Assembly (NCBI RefSeq): GCF_000219625.1
Contig: NC_018206.1
Location: forward strand, 868,001-932,000
DNA from: Zymoseptoria tritici IPO323
Taxonomy: Eukaryota > Ascomycota > Dothideomycetes > Mycosphaerellales > Mycosphaerellaceae
Length of the DNA stretch: 64,000 nucleotides
Direction: 5' to 3'
Positions 10,569-22,573 of this stretch are shown here, piece after piece (the first letter of the stretch is position 1; every line of letters starts with the position of its first letter). The notes under the pieces were generated by a model. The model saw only the letters and a program-made list of their open reading frames with translations. It did no database searches and was not told the origin of the DNA. Made by a program: the position numbers and the translations under genes.

Positions 10569-12268
10569 ATGAGTGATGACGACGATTTCATGCAGGCCTC
10601 TGACGAGGAGAAGTATGCCCTCCGAGCTTTCACATGAACGCCACAAATTCTAACACTCTCCGTTCAGCTACGATTTCGAGTACGAAGACGACGACGATGC
10701 GGATCAAGGCGGTGATGTCGATGTGGAGAACAAATACTACAATGCCAAACAACTCAAGGCAGACAGTCCGGAGGAGGCGATTGATGAGTTCTTGGGAGTG
10801 CCAGCGTTGGAAGAGGAGAAAGGAGACTGGGGATTCAAGGGATTGAAGCAGGCCATCAAGCTCGAGTTCAAGCTGGGTCGATATGAGAAGGTCAGTGGGG
10901 AGAGCAGGGAGGAGGTCCCAGGACAAACGACTGACTGCAGCACAGGCCGTCGAACACTACACAGAGCTTCTCACATACGTCAAATCCGCCGTCACGCGAA
11001 ACTACTCGGAGAAGTCGATCAACAACATGCTGGACTTCATCGAGAAGAACGCCGAGGATGAGGCCGCGAATCGCTGCATGGAACAATTCTACTCTCAAAC
11101 GCTCGACTCCTTCCAAGCCACCAACAACGAGCGATTATGGCTCTCCACCAACACCAAGCTTGCCCGGTTATGGCTTGCCCAGAAAGACTACGAGCGGTTG
11201 ACAGGAAAGGTTCGCGAGCTACACAAGGCATGCCAGCGCGAGGATGGCAGCGATGATCCGAGCAAGGGCACATACTCGATGGAGGCGTACGCCTTGGAGA
11301 TCCAGATGTATGCGGAGACGAGGAATAACAAGAGGTTGAAGGTATGGACAGCAAAGAAATGGATGAAACAGGAATGTGACTGACATCTCCACAGGGACTC
11401 TATCAACGCGCCCTCAAAGTTAGGTCGGCGGTGCCTCATCCCAAGATCATGGGAATCATCCGCGAGTGTGGTGGCAAGATGCACATGAGCGAAGGTAAGA
11501 CATGTACACGGCAAGAGATACCCGACACGGCACTGACACCACGTCCCAGAGAATTGGAAGAGCGCACAGAGCGACTTCTTCGAATCATTTCGCAACTACG
11601 ACGAGGCTGGATCGTTACAACGCATTCAAGTGTTGAAGTACCTCGTGCTTACGACCATGCTCATGGGGTCCGACATCAACCCATTCGACTCACAAGAAAC
11701 CAAGCCATACAAAAATGACCCGCGCATCGCCGCCATGACAGAGCTCGTCGACGCGTACCAACGAGACGACATCCACCAATATGAGACAGTCCTCCAGAAG
11801 AACAAGGACCTCCTTGCCGATCCCTTCATCGCAGAAAACATTGACGAAGTGACGCGCAACATGCGCACAAAGGCGGTCGTCAAACTCGTAGCACCCTACA
11901 CCCGCTTCCGGCTCGACTTCATAGCCAAGCGGCTAAAGATCTCCATCCCGGAAGTCCAGGACATCGTCGGGTTCCTCATCATGGACGACAAACTGCATGG
12001 CAAGATCAACCAGGAAGCCGGGACGGTCGAGATCGAGAGCCGCGGCGATCTGGAACGCATGCACGCCGTGGCGAATTGGACGACGGCGATTCGTTCGCTG
12101 GCGTCCTTTGTGCTCAACGACTCCGAAGGCTTCAGATCCGACGACGCCGGCGGTGCGGGCGCCATGCCGGCTCTACCTTCTGGCCCAGGCCCGAATCTCT
12201 TCGACGGCATGATGGCGCCTGGACGCGCGGGCGGGAAGCGCAAGGCGAACCGAGGGGCGGGGAAGTGA
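10569..12268 (+). CDS. CSN2: COP9 signalosome complex subunit 2
   Basis: CSN2 is a PCI-domain subunit of the COP9 signalosome, which removes Nedd8 from cullins; in filamentous fungi the complex affects development and secondary metabolism. Exons 10569-10612, 10668-10890, 10946-11341, 11395-11494 and 11550-12268 add up to 493 residues. The N terminus is acidic ([16 protein letters not shown]) followed by [15 protein letters not shown]-like helices follow, with [16 protein letters not shown] and [10 protein letters not shown]. The PCI segment is about residues 330-440 ([20 protein letters not shown], then [10 protein letters not shown]). The tail is Gly/Ala-rich and basic. All four introns are 53-55 nt with clear GT..AG borders, which supports the model strongly. 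Confidence 0.95.
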
Positions 12269-15200
12269 CGCGCATGAAATGAAATATATGATACCACGAA
12301 GGAGGAAAGAGCACCTCCAATAGATGCCGGAACAGCCCGAGGAGAGAGTTGAACAGCATCTGCACGCGGGTGGGCGTTCTCGGACGTCGACAGGATCACC
12401 GTCGCAATGGACGACCAATTGACCAACCAGTCATGCCAGTTATCCAATAGCGCGCTCTTCTTCCACGGCCGAGAGAGAAGTCTATGATCTGTTACCGTCG
12501 CACCGGGCTGCCGTATCCATTTGCGCAAGGTGTGTGGTTGTTCTCCTACGCACGCAGGGCCCACAGACCGGACTTCTTCGGCTTGACACCCGCTTCCAAC
12601 GGTGTGTTACACAAAGCCATCACTCCGCAGCTGCAGCTCGCATGATGCGTCCCGACGGACTGGACACACTTCTCGCTCTGTTGCATTTCGTTAGGCGCAA
12701 TGCATGTGTAGCGTTTGAATAGCGGGGAAAAGCAAAATGTGAAAGAGAGACGAGTGCGTGCTAGGCATTTATGAATTACGACTTCTTTTCGATGAATAGC
12801 TACGAGGTTTGACAATCCCTGTTCAGAGGAATGCATGCGCCACTGTTCTTGGTCCACTTTTTGTCTCGTCTATCTGCAGGACGACCGGCAGGACGGACAT
12901 CCTGGCGTGGCATCCACCCGCCTGCTTGGTGAGTTCCCGATGGTTCGGTCTGAGATGCGCTATATGCGAATGTGATGGATCGGATTTTTTCGTTTCTCTG
13001 GAGGTGCGATTACTGGATTTAGGTGAGTATTGGTTGGTACTGTGGGTCGTGGTGATGTAAAGATAGAAGGATAGCTTGAAGAAATGGATCAGTAACGTAG
13101 GCAATATAGCAAGATGGCAACAAGGAGGACGAGTAGTGTTACCATGCGAGGATAGGTGAATGAGTGTACAGATAAGTCTACAGAACATGTGCAGATAATT
13201 GAGAAGAATGGTTGTATAGATGTACAGACGACACAGCAGGACCGTTCAGATAGCTGTACAGATATCCTGTCTTGATTGTTTCAACGCCATGGCTATACAG
13301 GACACGATCTTTACTCTCCCCCCCACGACTTCACTCTATCCCAACGCCGACTCTCCCCGACGTAATCTCCAGCAATCTAATCTATTCCACGTCTACGCAG
13401 CCTTCCTCATCAATCCTGACGTGAAGAAGATCTTCCGCCCGCTCCAAACCCGCGGGTCCACACTTCTCCCCTTCCCATGCCGTGACATGTCTTACGCACC
13501 ACACTCGCCGCCCATCCACTCGGTGCCAACCGTCCCATCTGCACTTCTCCCTCCGCAACATTGCAACGTTCGCACTCTCTCGGCCAGCTCCTGATTGGCA
13601 ACCATCCAGACATCCCTGCCGGAAGTCAGCATGAGATCTCGAGGAAGCACAAGGAAACGCCATCTCACCTCTCGTGCATCGGAGTGGCGTTTGAGGCTTG
13701 CTGGGGTGGTTTCCGTTTTCTTGGCTCTGCTCGGGAGTACGATTGGCGAGATGGCAACGGTGGTGGTTTCGTTAGTGCTTGTTAGGTCGCCGATGCGTCG
13801 GGTCGAGGGTGTTGCGAAGTGCTGTGGTGACTAGAGTACTCTATCGGAGTATATGGCAGATTGGAGGTAATTCGAGTGATGCGACTGATTAATCTCGAGA
13901 CCGGGCATAAATTGTGTGCTATCGCTTCGCTACCGATATTCGAGGACTGGACGAATTGATTGATTAGCCACCGAGTCTTCGACTGGCGTGCTCGATCGAG
14001 CAACCAGATCTCTCGAGTCCCCGACACCCGGCAATGGGGAGTACCATTCGTTTCCCGCGCATCTCGTGAGGCGTGTAGGACGAACATGGCCTCTGCGCTG
14101 AACACCAAACCCAGCGTGATCGCATCCATCCCAACCCAACCCATCTCCCCGGGAGGAGAAGAGAGAGTACTCCCTGCGAACAGCCTCAAGTTCCCGCTCT
14201 AGATTGAAAATGACTGGGTCCATGAACTCCACTCGGTGTCCTCTCCTTGGCTGCTCGTCGGAGCTGTGGAGCATTGCAAGGTGGGAGGTTTCTGGTTCCT
14301 GGCATGATTTCCATGTCGCACCTGCCTGTGCTCGGTGGCGGCTGTACGGAATAGCTGAGATGTGGGTTAGACGGATGGAAGTGGATCGTGTGTCGTGTCC
14401 GTGTCGTATGTCTGGGATGGAGAATGCCGTCGGGATGGAGGGAGGCGTGACTGCGTGAGTCGGCGAGCTTCTTGGTCTGGTGGTGCTGGGATGTTGTCGG
14501 GTAATATAATATAAGGTGCAGCGTGAAGTATCGTTCGTCCCATTGTACCCTTTTTGATGAACCGGACTCTTGGGTTCTTCCTGCTTGCCATACTTCGCTA
14601 CCACACATCCACACACGCATTGAAGGGAGTCTGTTACTTGCAATCGTTGCTGCACACCCCTACCAGCTCCTTTCTTTCGCACACACCCTGGTCGGAAATC
14701 TGAGGTTACTCGACAGCAAGGAGCCACAGACGTTTTGTTTCGTGTCTCCCGCGCAGCGCAGTCCGACCCTCCGAAGCGAGCCAGGACGCTGGGTGGAGAT
14801 CACACTCTCGCTCTCTCTCTCGCAGTCCCATCCGCTGATACCCACACATCCCGTGCGATTTCCTAGACCGCAACACAAACTCCTTCCGATCGTCGGCTTA
14901 CCTACTTGTTACCCTTCTTTGCGACTCTGCCGGTCCCTTCTCCATCCTTTGAAGATCGACTCGTTACCGTCTCTACTGCTCGCTCGCTCGCTCGCACACC
15001 ATTCGATTTGTCGACTCTCCGTCCGTCTCGGGCCAGTGCATGCATGCGTGCGTCGTGTCGGGTGAAGCGTGGATATCCTGAAAGAAGCGCACGCACGATA
15101 ACGGGTCGAGCATAGGCATCCCTCCATTCCAGTGTCGCAACCCGGGTTCCCCAAGACGACCGTCGACAACATCGGCTCAGTCCAGTCCAGCAACATCAGC

Positions 15201-15355
15201 ATATCGACATCGACAGCGACGGACACGAACACGAACACGGTGCAGTTCCGGACCGAGTTTTTGGTCGAATTGATTGCGTGGTGTGGAAGAGAAGGACCAG
15301 GAGCAGCAACGTTGCCCCGCTTCGCTGCTTTAGCTCGACACCAAGCTCGCATCTC
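12269..15355. other. 3-kb gene-poor interval before the otubain gene
   Basis: No gene with a recognisable family or consistent splice pattern is visible. Open frames at 13,220-13,594 (+) and 13,930-14,727 (-) are long enough to notice but have no support. The right end is probably the otubain promoter and long leader: an AT-rich TAATATAATATAAGG stretch near 14,500, then CT-rich tracts (TCGCTCTCTCTCTCGC near 14,808) up to the start codon. Confidence 0.4.
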
Positions 15356-17657
15356 ATGATGGACCGGCGGCAATCCTCCGTCCTTAGCGATTCGACTTCT
15401 TCTTCTTCTTATTACCATCACCCGGCGCAATATCATGATTCCGTTGCGTCGTTGGCGTATCGACCGCTGCATTCGCCCTTGCAGCAGCTTCTCCATCATC
15501 CCGACCATCAGCTGCAGAGGAGTCTCCTCCACCAACAACATCAGCCAAGCCACGTCTTCCTTCACCGACAACACCATCCGGCCGTCACTGGCACGACCGA
15601 TCAGCAGCAAACATCATCTGCATTAGCATATCAGCAACAAGGTCTGCAGCATTTGCACTCGCCTTTTCATCATCAGCCGTCCGACTTTCGCCAGGACTTT
15701 TCGTCGTACACGCATCAGCCTTCGCCGACCTCCACGAATTCCCATCGCAATCGCATCATGTCGTCGTATGATGAAGCACCCGTGCCGGCACTCAGCGAGG
15801 AGGAATTGGCAGAGCTGCAAAAGGCCAGCGCGTCGTTTGAGCCGGAAGTGAAGGTATGTTTGCGTGTAATCTTACCACGTCTTCACCGCATCTTACCACT
15901 TCTTGGACATACTCTCGCGGCGCAAGTCAGCGAGATGTAAAGTGTGTTCGAAATCACCTGGTGTTGCCGTGAAGGTCGAGAGAATGATGAAGTTCGCGCG
16001 CTGATCGTCTTCTACAGGGCCCGCTAGTCAGCCATCGCCAATCTACCACTGCCATCACCACGGAATATGCATCTGCAGATCCAGTCTATCAAGCAAAGAC
16101 TGCTGTAAGTTGGATGTGATGCGGTATAACTGGCATCATGCGACTGACATGCTTCCAGCTTCTGCCTCAAAAGTTCTCGCACTATCGAACGGTCCGTGGA
16201 GATGGAGCATGCGGATGGAGAGGTACAATCTCTTGGAGGGATACTGATGAAACCAACTGACCCTCTCTCCCAGCGGTGGCATTCGGCTACTTCGAGACTC
16301 TCATCCACCATGGCGACAGTAACCGATTCGCCGTCGAGCAAGCACGTCTCACCTCCATGAACAACATCATGGTCCAGGCCGGATACAATCCTATGCTGTT
16401 CGAGGACTTCTTCGATGAGACCATTGACTTGCTTCGCCAAATCGGAGACGCAGTGAGCAAAGGCCTCGATGCGAGCGAGATCTTGATTGAGAAATTCAAT
16501 GATGCTCATTTGCAGATGTACATCATCACTCATCTGAGGGTGAGTAGTATCGTGTTCGCCATTCGAGGTCTTCTCCCGCTGACATTATCTTTCACAGACT
16601 CTCACCGCAGCATGGATGAAGACTCGCGAGGACGAATATGCTCCGTGGCTCATAGGGAACACTGTGACGCAATACTGCGACTCGCAAGTTCTGCCAACCT
16701 ACGCCGAGATTGATAACATCGGCTTGAGCGCTCTCAAGGACGTGCTTCTGTCCCCAGCGGACATCAGTCTGGAGGTCATGTACCTGGACCGTAGCGAAGG
16801 TAGCGAAGTCACCATGCATCGGTTCGACCCCGCAAATGGTGCCTTGCCCATCGGCAGTGTGAGACTGCTTTACAGGCCGTAAGTCTTCTGGCTCCTCACT
16901 GTACGCACATCAGTACTGACCTGTACACAGCGGCCATTACGATATCCTCTACAAACCAGAAGATCTCCCACCACCCTCACCTCAACAACAGCCGATCGCA
17001 ACATACCTGCAATACGGCAGTCAAACTCATCAAGAGCCGGTGTACGATCTCGGCGTTCCCGACTTCCTCACCATGATCCCGGGCATCTCTTACGCCAACA
17101 CCTCGCATTGGGGCGGTATGCCGCCAGGCTACGGTGAATTACCTGCCGCTTCCAACTTCTTCACCAACGGTCCACCCCAGACTTGCGCCGGCCAGTCAAT
17201 CCCAACACCGTCCATACCCACGCCGCAGCCGCAGCAGATCCACCCTCAGCCTGGCTACGCCGCGACCCCGACGCCAACGCAACTGGTTCCACCACCGACT
17301 CAGCTGACTCACGATCTACCCATCCGCAACAATTCGCACACCACGCTGGCACACTCCGACTTCCAGCATCAGCTGGGTGGTGGACCAGGAGGACCATTTC
17401 GACCGAGTTTCTGGCAGTTCGAGCCGGAATTCATGCAAGCTTCGTCGTGTGTGCCGTATCAGACGGCGATCTTTCGGAAGTGAGTACTTTGTGCGAATGA
17501 TGCTTGAGATTGGCCGACTGACATGCATGACAGCTCCCACTTCAACACCGCCCACTTTCTGAACCCCGACTTTCAACCCGAACAGTGGGATCCCGAAGAC
17601 GAATATGCGACATCTGCGAGCAGCGGGAAGTCTTCGCGAAGCAAATCCGGCGGATGA
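15356..17657 (+). CDS. Otubain-type (peptidase C65) ubiquitin thioesterase
   Basis: A cysteine protease that cleaves ubiquitin from substrates. Exons 15356-15853, 16018-16104, 16159-16222, 16274-16539, 16598-16878, 16931-17479 and 17534-17657 give 622 residues. The otubain core is seen from about residue 195. It has the catalytic box RGDGACGWRA (Asp210, Cys213), helices with FNDAHLQMYIITHLR, and the catalytic His401 in GHYDILYKPE. Residues 1-150 are a His/Gln/Ser-rich disordered segment, and about 220 residues after the core are Pro/Gln-rich, so the protein is roughly twice the size of human OTUB1. Intron 1 is 164 nt, long for this window, so another start may exist. An internal ATG at 15759 (MSSYDEAP) could be the start of a shorter form. 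Confidence 0.88.
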
Positions 17658-18406
17658 TCTGGACTTTTCCGAGACAGCGAGCTTGTGCATGTTCAGTCCG
17701 AACAGCGCCGAAATGAAGTCCACTCCGCCATGCCAGCGCCAGAAGCTGGTTCGGACGTGGAAGCACTCATCTCCGCTCTCTGCGATCAACACCATCACTA
17801 CCATCACACGATTATTCATCGACGAAACTGTCAGCATCTCTACCAACCAACAACGACGACGACCCACGACCAAAGACTTATTCACCTCAGGGTACCTTAT
17901 TGCGAGAAATGCGCAGAAAGTATATTTTATGGTTGCGAGTATGTTATGAGTGATGGAGCGATAGTGCGATGGAGTGCGGATCAATTGGAATGATCCAGTT
18001 GCGGGAGGATAATGGGTGAGAGCAAGAAGAGTGTGATGGCGAGGAAAGGAGCCGTGGAGGGGCTCAAGACGGATGAGTAGGGGACCCGCATGCAGCGCCG
18101 CGGACGGCAGCGAGCAGAAAGGGAAAGGCAAAGGCGTCGTCACGCGAGAATTCTTTCGGATCGGTGTTCTGGTGGGTGGACGGGGAAGAGGGAAGATATC
18201 CTCATGGCAGAGGATCTTCATGGGCAAGGATTGGTATGGACTAGAGAATTGCAGTGATAAACTTTCGAGAGGCTTAAAACTCCGTAACACTCTTTTGAAA
18301 CTATACCTTTACAATTTACCAACACTCCTGACTAGACGTTGTGTCGTTCAGCTGCCCGCCCGTTCACTCCCCATCACGAACCACCGCGTTTCTCCTATGT
18401 CATCAC
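17658..18406. other. convergent 3' intergenic, otubain/annexin
   Basis: Convergent 3' ends of the otubain and annexin genes. Open frames here overlap only 3' sequence and have no protein signature. Nothing else is seen. Confidence 0.5.
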
Positions 18407-20506
18407 TTACTTCCCACCCCCACCCGCGCCTTCACACAACCCCTCACAAAACTCCCCAAAATCCCCCTTCGTCGCCTCCTCCACCGCATCCTCCAACACC
18501 ACCCCATACTTTTCCCAATACGCCCTCTTCACCCTCCCCAAATGGACTTTATCCCAATGTACCCTCACGAGCCGCGAAATGAGCAATTCATACCTCAACT
18601 CCTCCCCCTCGTTCCTCTCCTTGATATCCTTAATCGCATGCTGCAACAACACCGCGTCGCGGGCGGGTTTATTAATCGCGCCGTTGAGGACGTGAGCCAA
18701 AACTTCACCCACTAAATTCCCGCTGCGTTGGAGAGCCGTCCGAGCGAAATTCTCCCCGTGTAAAGCAGAGTACTGACGTAGCACGGCTTGCAAGTGGGCG
18801 TCGCTCCGCCTCAGACAGATTTCTAGAATCGTCGACTCCCCACCTTTCGTCCCCCTCGAGGCGCGATGGAGAGTCTCGACGTCCCGCAAGATGTACTCAG
18901 CCGGATAGACGTCTTGTTCTTCCTGCCTCCGGGCCTCCAGAGCGAGGAGCACGGCGGTGCGGAATTTATCCATTTTGAGTTCTTTTTCCATGCACACGAC
19001 CAAGTCGTCACCGTAGCGTTTATCTTTAAAGTCGTCTTTGATCATTCGTATTTCCGCATTCGTACGGCCCGTGAGGGATTCGATGAGCAGTTCGCGGCGG
19101 GAGGCGTGGGCTTGGTACCAGAAATTCGCCCAGTAGCCTTCGGATTCCCAGCGGCCGAGGGCGGTGATGGAGGCGAGTTTGCCGAGGTTGGAGGGGAATT
19201 TGGTGCGGATGTGTTTGCTGAGGTTGATGCCGTGGTTGTGGATGCGGACGGATTTTTTGTAGGCGGTGCGGACGGCGAGGATTTGGTCGTGGGTTAGGGT
19301 GGGGAGGATGGAGATTAGGGTTGAGGGGGAGGGGCGGGAGTGGGAAAGGGAGGAGGCGATGAGTTTGGCGTCTGCGGTGGGGTCGTAGAGTTGGACGCGC
19401 TTTTTGGTGGTGCTGGTTGTGGTGGAGGATTTTGAGCGGGTGGATTGGGGTTTCTCATCATCGAGGGTGGGGAGATCGTCGAGGTCGGAGTCGGAGTCAA
19501 TTCGTAGGGCGAGGGGCATGGGAGAGAGGGATTGGTAGGTTCCGTGGTAGGCTTCGAGGAGAGGGCTTGGTGGAGGAAGAGCGCCGCCACCAACACCGCT
19601 CAGGCCTACTCCGAGGGTCTGCAGGTCGGGACGTTGGCCGCTGATGGAAAGTCTATCCATTCGTGGTCCGAGGCCGGGAGAGCGAGGTGCTGCCAGAGTG
19701 GACTGTTCTGCCACGGACAGCCGGTGAGACTTGGAGGGTTTCCTGTCATGACTTGGACGTCCTCCGGGTGCGACTTCGACGACTTGAGCATTTCCATATG
19801 CGAAATTTTCGTACGATTGAGGATACGAGTCGTGTCTCTGTCCTTGCGGTCTATCGGAATAGCTCACTTGTCGTGAAGGAGCTTGACCTTGTGGAGTTGA
19901 GCTGTAGCCATAGGAAGTGGTCTGCGGCTTCACACTGTACGTAACCTTGTCCGGCGGAGGAGCATATTGATACTTTTGCGTGCTGGTCCTCGAATCGGTG
20001 GTCGACGTCGCAGGCGTATACCGGTAAGCCGAAGTGGAAGCATACGATCCATGGCGAGACAATTGCTCCCTCGAGGCCTTGTCAGAGTCGGAGCCATACG
20101 CCAGATCGTCATCTCGATCATCTCTGGCAGGTGGATAGTAATTCTGCTGGCCTTGGTATCCTGGACGTTCATGCGGTGGTAAGTCAGCATATCCTCCCAT
20201 TGTGAAGCCTCCGTCGTCGACCGGATACGGCATTGGCATAGCTCCTGCTACTGGGTACGGATACCCTGAAGTGGGTGGTTTTGGAGACCTGCTCCTGTAA
20301 TCTACATCGGGAGGGCCAGCGGTCATGAAGCCTCCAGGCATCTCAGGCATTGAGATGGAATCTTTCGTTGGAGCATATCCGCTGTTCCTGGGAGCTGCCT
20401 CTGGTGGCGATGGAGCGCGGACATTGCTGCGTGAGCGAGATCTCTCACGCCCGGAGCGAGATCTTGATCGTGCTCGGCTGGAGCGGTCATCAGGGCGGAG
20501 AGACAT
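18407..20506 (-). CDS. Annexin-fold protein with long disordered N terminus
   Basis: Annexins bind acidic phospholipid surfaces, usually with calcium; fungal members are found on secretory or endosomal membranes, but this one's location is unknown. It is a single-exon 699-residue frame. Residues 1-370 are disordered and rich in Arg/Ser, Pro, Tyr and Gly (MSLRPDDRSSRARSRSRS, then many SYGY/YSDRP-like bits). The annexin core is about 375-690. It begins with VQLYDPTADAKLIASSL and includes ILAVRTAYKK and ESLTGRTNAEIRMIKDDFK. It ends with ELLISRLVRVHWDKVHLGRVK and TKGDFGEFCEGL. The GxGTDE calcium loops of animal annexins are not visible, as in other fungal forms, so calcium binding may be weak or absent. 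Confidence 0.85.
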   Translation of the reverse strand: MSLRPDDRSSRARSRSRSGRERSRSRSNVRAPSPPEAAPRNSGYAPTKDSISMPEMPGGFMTAGPPDVDYRSRSPKPPTSGYPYPVAGAMPMPYPVDDGGFTMGGYADLPPHERPGYQGQQNYYPPARDDRDDDLAYGSDSDKASREQLSRHGSYASTSAYRYTPATSTTDSRTSTQKYQYAPPPDKVTYSVKPQTTSYGYSSTPQGQAPSRQVSYSDRPQGQRHDSYPQSYENFAYGNAQVVEVAPGGRPSHDRKPSKSHRLSVAEQSTLAAPRSPGLGPRMDRLSISGQRPDLQTLGVGLSGVGGGALPPPSPLLEAYHGTYQSLSPMPLALRIDSDSDLDDLPTLDDEKPQSTRSKSSTTTSTTKKRVQLYDPTADAKLIASSLSHSRPSPSTLISILPTLTHDQILAVRTAYKKSVRIHNHGINLSKHIRTKFPSNLGKLASITALGRWESEGYWANFWYQAHASRRELLIESLTGRTNAEIRMIKDDFKDKRYGDDLVVCMEKELKMDKFRTAVLLALEARRQEEQDVYPAEYILRDVETLHRASRGTKGGESTILEICLRRSDAHLQAVLRQYSALHGENFARTALQRSGNLVGEVLAHVLNGAINKPARDAVLLQHAIKDIKERNEGEELRYELLISRLVRVHWDKVHLGRVKRAYWEKYGVVLEDAVEEATKGDFGEFCEGLCEGAGGGGK

Positions 20507-21376
20507 GGTGGTGGTTGTGTAGTGCTGTAACGGGATCGTAGCAAGTCCCGTGTATGGTCTTACGCCGTGTATGTGTAGGTCAGATCATGTATTGCCACTC
20601 AAACGGTATAGAATCTTGCTGGCCTCAACCCACACCGGTCCTTTGAAGAAGACTGAGGGGACGCCTTAATTCTTCAGCCGCACGCACACATGTGAATCTG
20701 CAGGTCGGTCTGCACGCCGGGTGGGGTCATGCCACGGTCTAGCCGAGCGCCTGCATCCTTCGATCATCGTCGCCATCTTGCCATCCTCACCACCGCAGTC
20801 ATCAGAATATCATCGCCGACAATGTCGCTGTTGTGCACCATGGACATGTCGGCGAGTGCGGATGTCGGTGAAGGAGAATGGCAGGGCGGTGACGTCGCGC
20901 GATGGCGATTCTCAGGGTGTTGTCGTCGTCGGCTGTCGGCGAGAGAAGAGACCTCACCTTGTCAGATCACCGCCAGGCCATCCTCAACGACACTAATAAT
21001 GTACGATGCCCTACAGCTTCGAGGACTGCATATCGCGTGGACTCTCAACTCTAGCGTAAGGTAGGTACGGTATAATCCTTCCTCTGCCAGATGTGGTAAG
21101 CATATCTTCACCTCTACGCTGACTACACATGGGACTTCGGCAGACAATCACTCCGTATCTAAGATTGCCTTTGCGCGAATATACACAGCACGAAACAGAG
21201 CTCCAGATCCAAGACTAGGCCGCGTATAGAACTACCGCGGTAGAGCTACTGTATCCCCATGTCCCGACATCGAGCTCACTCCAATCCATGTGCGCATCCT
21301 CGACCTCAACTTCGACATCCACTCCCAATGCCAGCGAACACCTGCTCCACATACCAACACCATCGTCCGGCCAGCC
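20507..21376. promoter_or_regulatory. Divergent annexin/SDR intergenic
   Basis: 870 bp between divergent starts. The frame of the SDR is open upstream of 21377 to an in-frame ATG at 21290. No clear gene or motif is seen in the rest. Confidence 0.4.
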
Positions 21377-22573
21377 ATGTCTCTAACTCCTCCACCCTCC
21401 GCCTGGTGGACCCTCTACCAAGTCCTCATCAAAGGCACCAACTTCTCCCACCTCCCCACCCCCACCGCCGACCTCCGCAACCAAAACATCGTCATAACCG
21501 GCGCCAACAGCGGTATAGGTCGCGAAGCCGCCCTCCAACTCGCCCGCTGTGGCGCGAACATCACCCTCGGCTGCCGCTCCACCATCCCCTCCCACGAAGA
21601 ACACCCCTCCGCCACCGTCCTCGCCTGCCGCGCCGCCGCCCAAGAATCCGGACACCTGCACTCCACCATCACCTGGCTCTCCATCGACCTCTCCTCCTTC
21701 ACCTCCGTCTCAACCTTCGCCTCCACCTGGCTTGCCTCAAACAAACCCATCCACCTCCTCCTCAACAACGCCGGCGTCCCCAAAAAAGCCGGCGTAACCC
21801 TCACCACGCCCGACGGTTTCGAACTCCTCCACCAAGTCAACTTCCTCTCCCACGCCCTCCTCACCCTCCTCCTCCTCCCTTCCCTCGCAACCGCCCCTTC
21901 CCCGCGAATCATCTTCACAACTTCCTGTCTGCACTACATCCCCCCCTTCACCGACCCCTCGACCACCAACCCCAACAAATCCGATCTCCCCTACCCCCTC
22001 GCAAAACTCCACCTCCAAACTTTCCTCACCACCCTGCAACGTCGCTTCTCCTCCAACCCGAAATTCGCACACATCACCACGCAAGGCGTCCATCCCGGTT
22101 TCGTCGGGAGTGGAATCTGGGACGCGGCGCGAGCGCAGGGAGCTCAAGGAGACCAGAAATCCACTTCTCCCTCCTCCTCCCCTCCTCAAAAATCCCACAT
22201 CGCCAATCTGCTAGAACCACTCCCCGACAAGATTTTCGCCGCTCTAGTCCCCTGGCTTTCGATCTCCTCGCAGCAAGGGAGTGTAGCTCTCGTGCACGCC
22301 GCTGTGGCGGAGGAGTGCGGCGGAGCTGCCGACGAAGGAGGCAAAGGGGACGGAGGAGGCAAAGGGGACGGAGGAGGCAAAGGGGACGGAGGAGGCAAAG
22401 GAAGGGGAAGAGGAGGTCGGTTCTGGAATCGTATCTGGGAAGAACCGGCGTTGCCCGCGAGTCGAGGGATAGAAGAAGGGAGACTGGTGTGGGCGTATTT
22501 GGAAAAAGTGCTGCGATTTGAGGAGAGGGGGTTGGGGGGTGGGTTGGAGTTAGACGTCGTGAGAGTCGCATAA
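21377..22573 (+). CDS. Short-chain dehydrogenase/reductase (WWOX/retinol-dehydrogenase-like)
   Basis: A NAD(P)-dependent oxidoreductase of unknown substrate. A single-exon frame of 398 residues from the ATG at 21377 (an upstream in-frame ATG at 21290 would add 29 residues of less conserved sequence). Seen: the nucleotide-binding TGANSGIGREAALQLA, then NNAGVP, TTSCLHYIPP with the catalytic Ser, and the YPLAK active site (YxxxK), followed by VHPGFVGSGIW. The C-terminal third has a Gly/Lys/Asp hexapeptide array coded by an 18-bp tandem repeat at about 22,335-22,402. A PHP-type membrane anchor is not obvious. The coding strand is unusually C-rich. Confidence 0.85.
   Translation: MSLTPPPSAWWTLYQVLIKGTNFSHLPTPTADLRNQNIVITGANSGIGREAALQLARCGANITLGCRSTIPSHEEHPSATVLACRAAAQESGHLHSTITWLSIDLSSFTSVSTFASTWLASNKPIHLLLNNAGVPKKAGVTLTTPDGFELLHQVNFLSHALLTLLLLPSLATAPSPRIIFTTSCLHYIPPFTDPSTTNPNKSDLPYPLAKLHLQTFLTTLQRRFSSNPKFAHITTQGVHPGFVGSGIWDAARAQGAQGDQKSTSPSSSPPQKSHIANLLEPLPDKIFAALVPWLSISSQQGSVALVHAAVAEECGGAADEGGKGDGGGKGDGGGKGDGGGKGRGRGGRFWNRIWEEPALPASRGIEEGRLVWAYLEKVLRFEERGLGGGLELDVVRVA
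22335..22402 (+). repeat. In-frame 18-bp minisatellite in the SDR gene
   Basis: About 3.8 copies of an 18-bp unit (core GGAGGCAAAGGGGAC preceded by GGA or GAA), coding the repeating hexapeptide GGGKGD. It stays in frame, so copy number could vary without breaking the protein. Confidence 0.9.

Noticed and set aside
13930..14727. 265-codon minus-strand frame in the 12-15 kb gap
   Set aside because: No motif and no splice support; one short helical stretch (MDPVIFNLERELEAVRREY) is not enough.
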